Positions 5,550 to 6,350 of a stretch of 6,350 nt of DNA are shown here, one piece after another. A model generated the notes under the pieces. The model worked only from the letters and a program-made list of their open reading frames with translations. It was not told where the DNA came from and ran no database searches. The DNA lies in NCBI GenBank assembly GCA_007116445.1, contig SKIM01000163.1, forward strand, positions 1-6,350, in the 5' to 3' direction. Origin of the DNA: Natronohydrobacter sp. GTDB taxonomy: Bacteria > Pseudomonadota > Alphaproteobacteria > Rhodobacterales > Rhodobacteraceae. The first letter of the stretch is position 1. Each line of letters begins with the position of its first letter. The translations under genes were made by a program, and so were the position numbers.

Positions 5550-6277
5550 GACGCGTGCTGCAGCGCCTGACCGTTGCGCTGGGGCTGCTGCTGGTCGTGT
5601 TGCTGAGCGCGCTGGGCGCGACCTATCCGGCGCTGCCAGCCGCGATTTGTCCGGGTTGTTTCGGACTGGTGCGGCTTGGTGGCGGTGTGCTTGTCGATGC
5701 CGAGGGCGCGGCCTCGTGGCAACGCGATCTGGTGCAGAAGATTGATGCGGCGCAGGCCCATGTCGATGCCGAACTCAGCCGCCCCGAGGCACGGCGCTGG
5801 ATCATCGCCTGCGCGACGCAGGACTGCGCGGTGCGTCTGCGGGTGCGGGGGGCCTTTGGGCTGACCCTGTCCACGCCCATCGGGGCTGTGGTCTATATCG
5901 CGCCGGGCGATGGAATTGCGACGATCATCCGCCATGAACTGGCGCATGTCGCGATCCATGCCCATGCCGGGGTCGCGGCGTCGCTGAACGGAGCGCTTCC
6001 GGCCTGGCTCGACGAAGGGATGGCGGTGGTCGTGTCCGACGATCCTGTGCATCTGCGCCCCGGTCGCGGGCCGGAGCGCTGCGCCGCGCCGCCAGTCGGG
6101 CTGGTGAGCAATCCCTTCGACTTTGCGCGTGTCGCTGCGCAGGATCCTGGGCTCTACACCCGCTCGGCCTGCGCGGCGCTGCATTTCGAGGACCAGATCG
6201 GCGGGCGGGCCGCGCTTTTGCGGGCATTGGCGCAGTTACGGCAAGGGGTGGCCTTGCCACAACTGCGCCTGCCGTGA
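5546..6277 (+). CDS. Small exported HExxH zinc-metallopeptidase-like protein
   Basis: A 243-residue protein I cannot name, with a clear zinc-protease signature. HELAH at 130-134 gives two His ligands and the catalytic Glu131. LDEGMA at 155-160 places a third ligand, Glu157, 23 residues after His134, the spacing seen in gluzincins of the peptidase-MA type. Residues 1-4 are basic (MRRVLQR) and 8-24 hydrophobic, a signal peptide or membrane anchor, so the domain probably lies in the periplasm. Six cysteines (35, 38, 89, 94, 179, 209) are compatible with disulfides. I chose GTG at 5546, which forms a GTGA overlap with the trmJ stop codon. GTG at 5555 is an in-frame alternative that loses three residues including both arginines. 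The frame is open further upstream inside trmJ but shows nothing of its own there. Its substrate is unknown, and the trmJ neighbour gives no clear hint. Confidence 0.75.
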   Translation: MRRVLQRLTVALGLLLVVLLSALGATYPALPAAICPGCFGLVRLGGGVLVDAEGAASWQRDLVQKIDAAQAHVDAELSRPEARRWIIACATQDCAVRLRVRGAFGLTLSTPIGAVVYIAPGDGIATIIRHELAHVAIHAHAGVAASLNGALPAWLDEGMAVVVSDDPVHLRPGRGPERCAAPPVGLVSNPFDFARVAAQDPGLYTRSACAALHFEDQIGGRAALLRALAQLRQGVALPQLRLP

Positions 6278-6350
6278 CCGCCTGCCCGGGTCGCGCGCCT
6301 TTGGCGAAGCCAGCGCTTGAACCGCAGCCGCCCACAGACTAGCTTGCGCC
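6278..6350. other. Right-edge non-coding stretch
   Basis: Seventy-three bases follow the metallopeptidase stop codon. I see no gene start, no stem with a T-run and no repeat here. It may be the start of an intergenic region or the end of a gene beginning outside the window. Confidence 0.4.

Overview
The window looks like chromosomal DNA of an alphaproteobacterium, most likely a member of the Rhodobacteraceae. It is GC-rich with tightly packed genes, and the left half matches in content and order the sulfolactate desulfonation locus described in Paracoccus pantotrophus NKNCYSA. The genus cannot be fixed from the sequence. No insertion sequence, phage gene, CRISPR array, tRNA or rRNA was seen.

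Left half, minus strand (about 1-3126): a four-gene operon read right to left. It holds a ComC-like 2-hydroxyacid dehydrogenase of the malate/L-lactate dehydrogenase type 2 family, suyA and suyB (small and large subunits of 3-sulfolactate sulfo-lyase), and suyZ (a COG2855/UPF0324 membrane protein, the candidate sulfate exporter), which runs off the left edge. The implied route is sulfopyruvate <-> 3-sulfolactate (dehydrogenase), then 3-sulfolactate -> pyruvate + sulfite (SuyAB). Sulfite would be oxidised to sulfate by an enzyme encoded elsewhere, and the sulfate exported by SuyZ. The carbon goes to pyruvate. The upstream source (cysteate, dihydroxypropanesulfonate or sulfoquinovose-derived sulfolactate) is not visible here.

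Divergent from the operon, on the plus strand (3233-3952), is a GntR/HutC-type regulator, the counterpart of the suy regulator. The roughly 106-base gap between the two start codons is AT-rich. It carries a consensus -35 box for the operon, a consensus -10 box for the regulator, and a perfect 14-base palindrome over the presumed operon -10, a good candidate for the SuyR operator. A strong hairpin with a U-tract sits between suyB and suyZ and could lower exporter expression relative to the lyase.

Right half (3953-6350): this is unrelated to sulfonates as far as can be seen. A minus-strand gene encodes a diverged thiamine-phosphate-synthase/TenI-fold protein that appears to lack several residues of true ThiE. 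Divergent from it is a plus-strand SPOUT methyltransferase of the TrmJ family, whose stop codon overlaps the GTG start of a small exported protein with a HExxH...E (gluzincin-type) zinc-peptidase signature. The last ~73 bases contain no recognisable gene.

The main biological system is the sulfolactate operon, which is known in outline. The less described elements are the candidate operator and promoter layout, the suyB-suyZ hairpin, a compact three-way-junction fold at the end of suyR, the degenerate ThiE-like protein and the small exported metallopeptidase.
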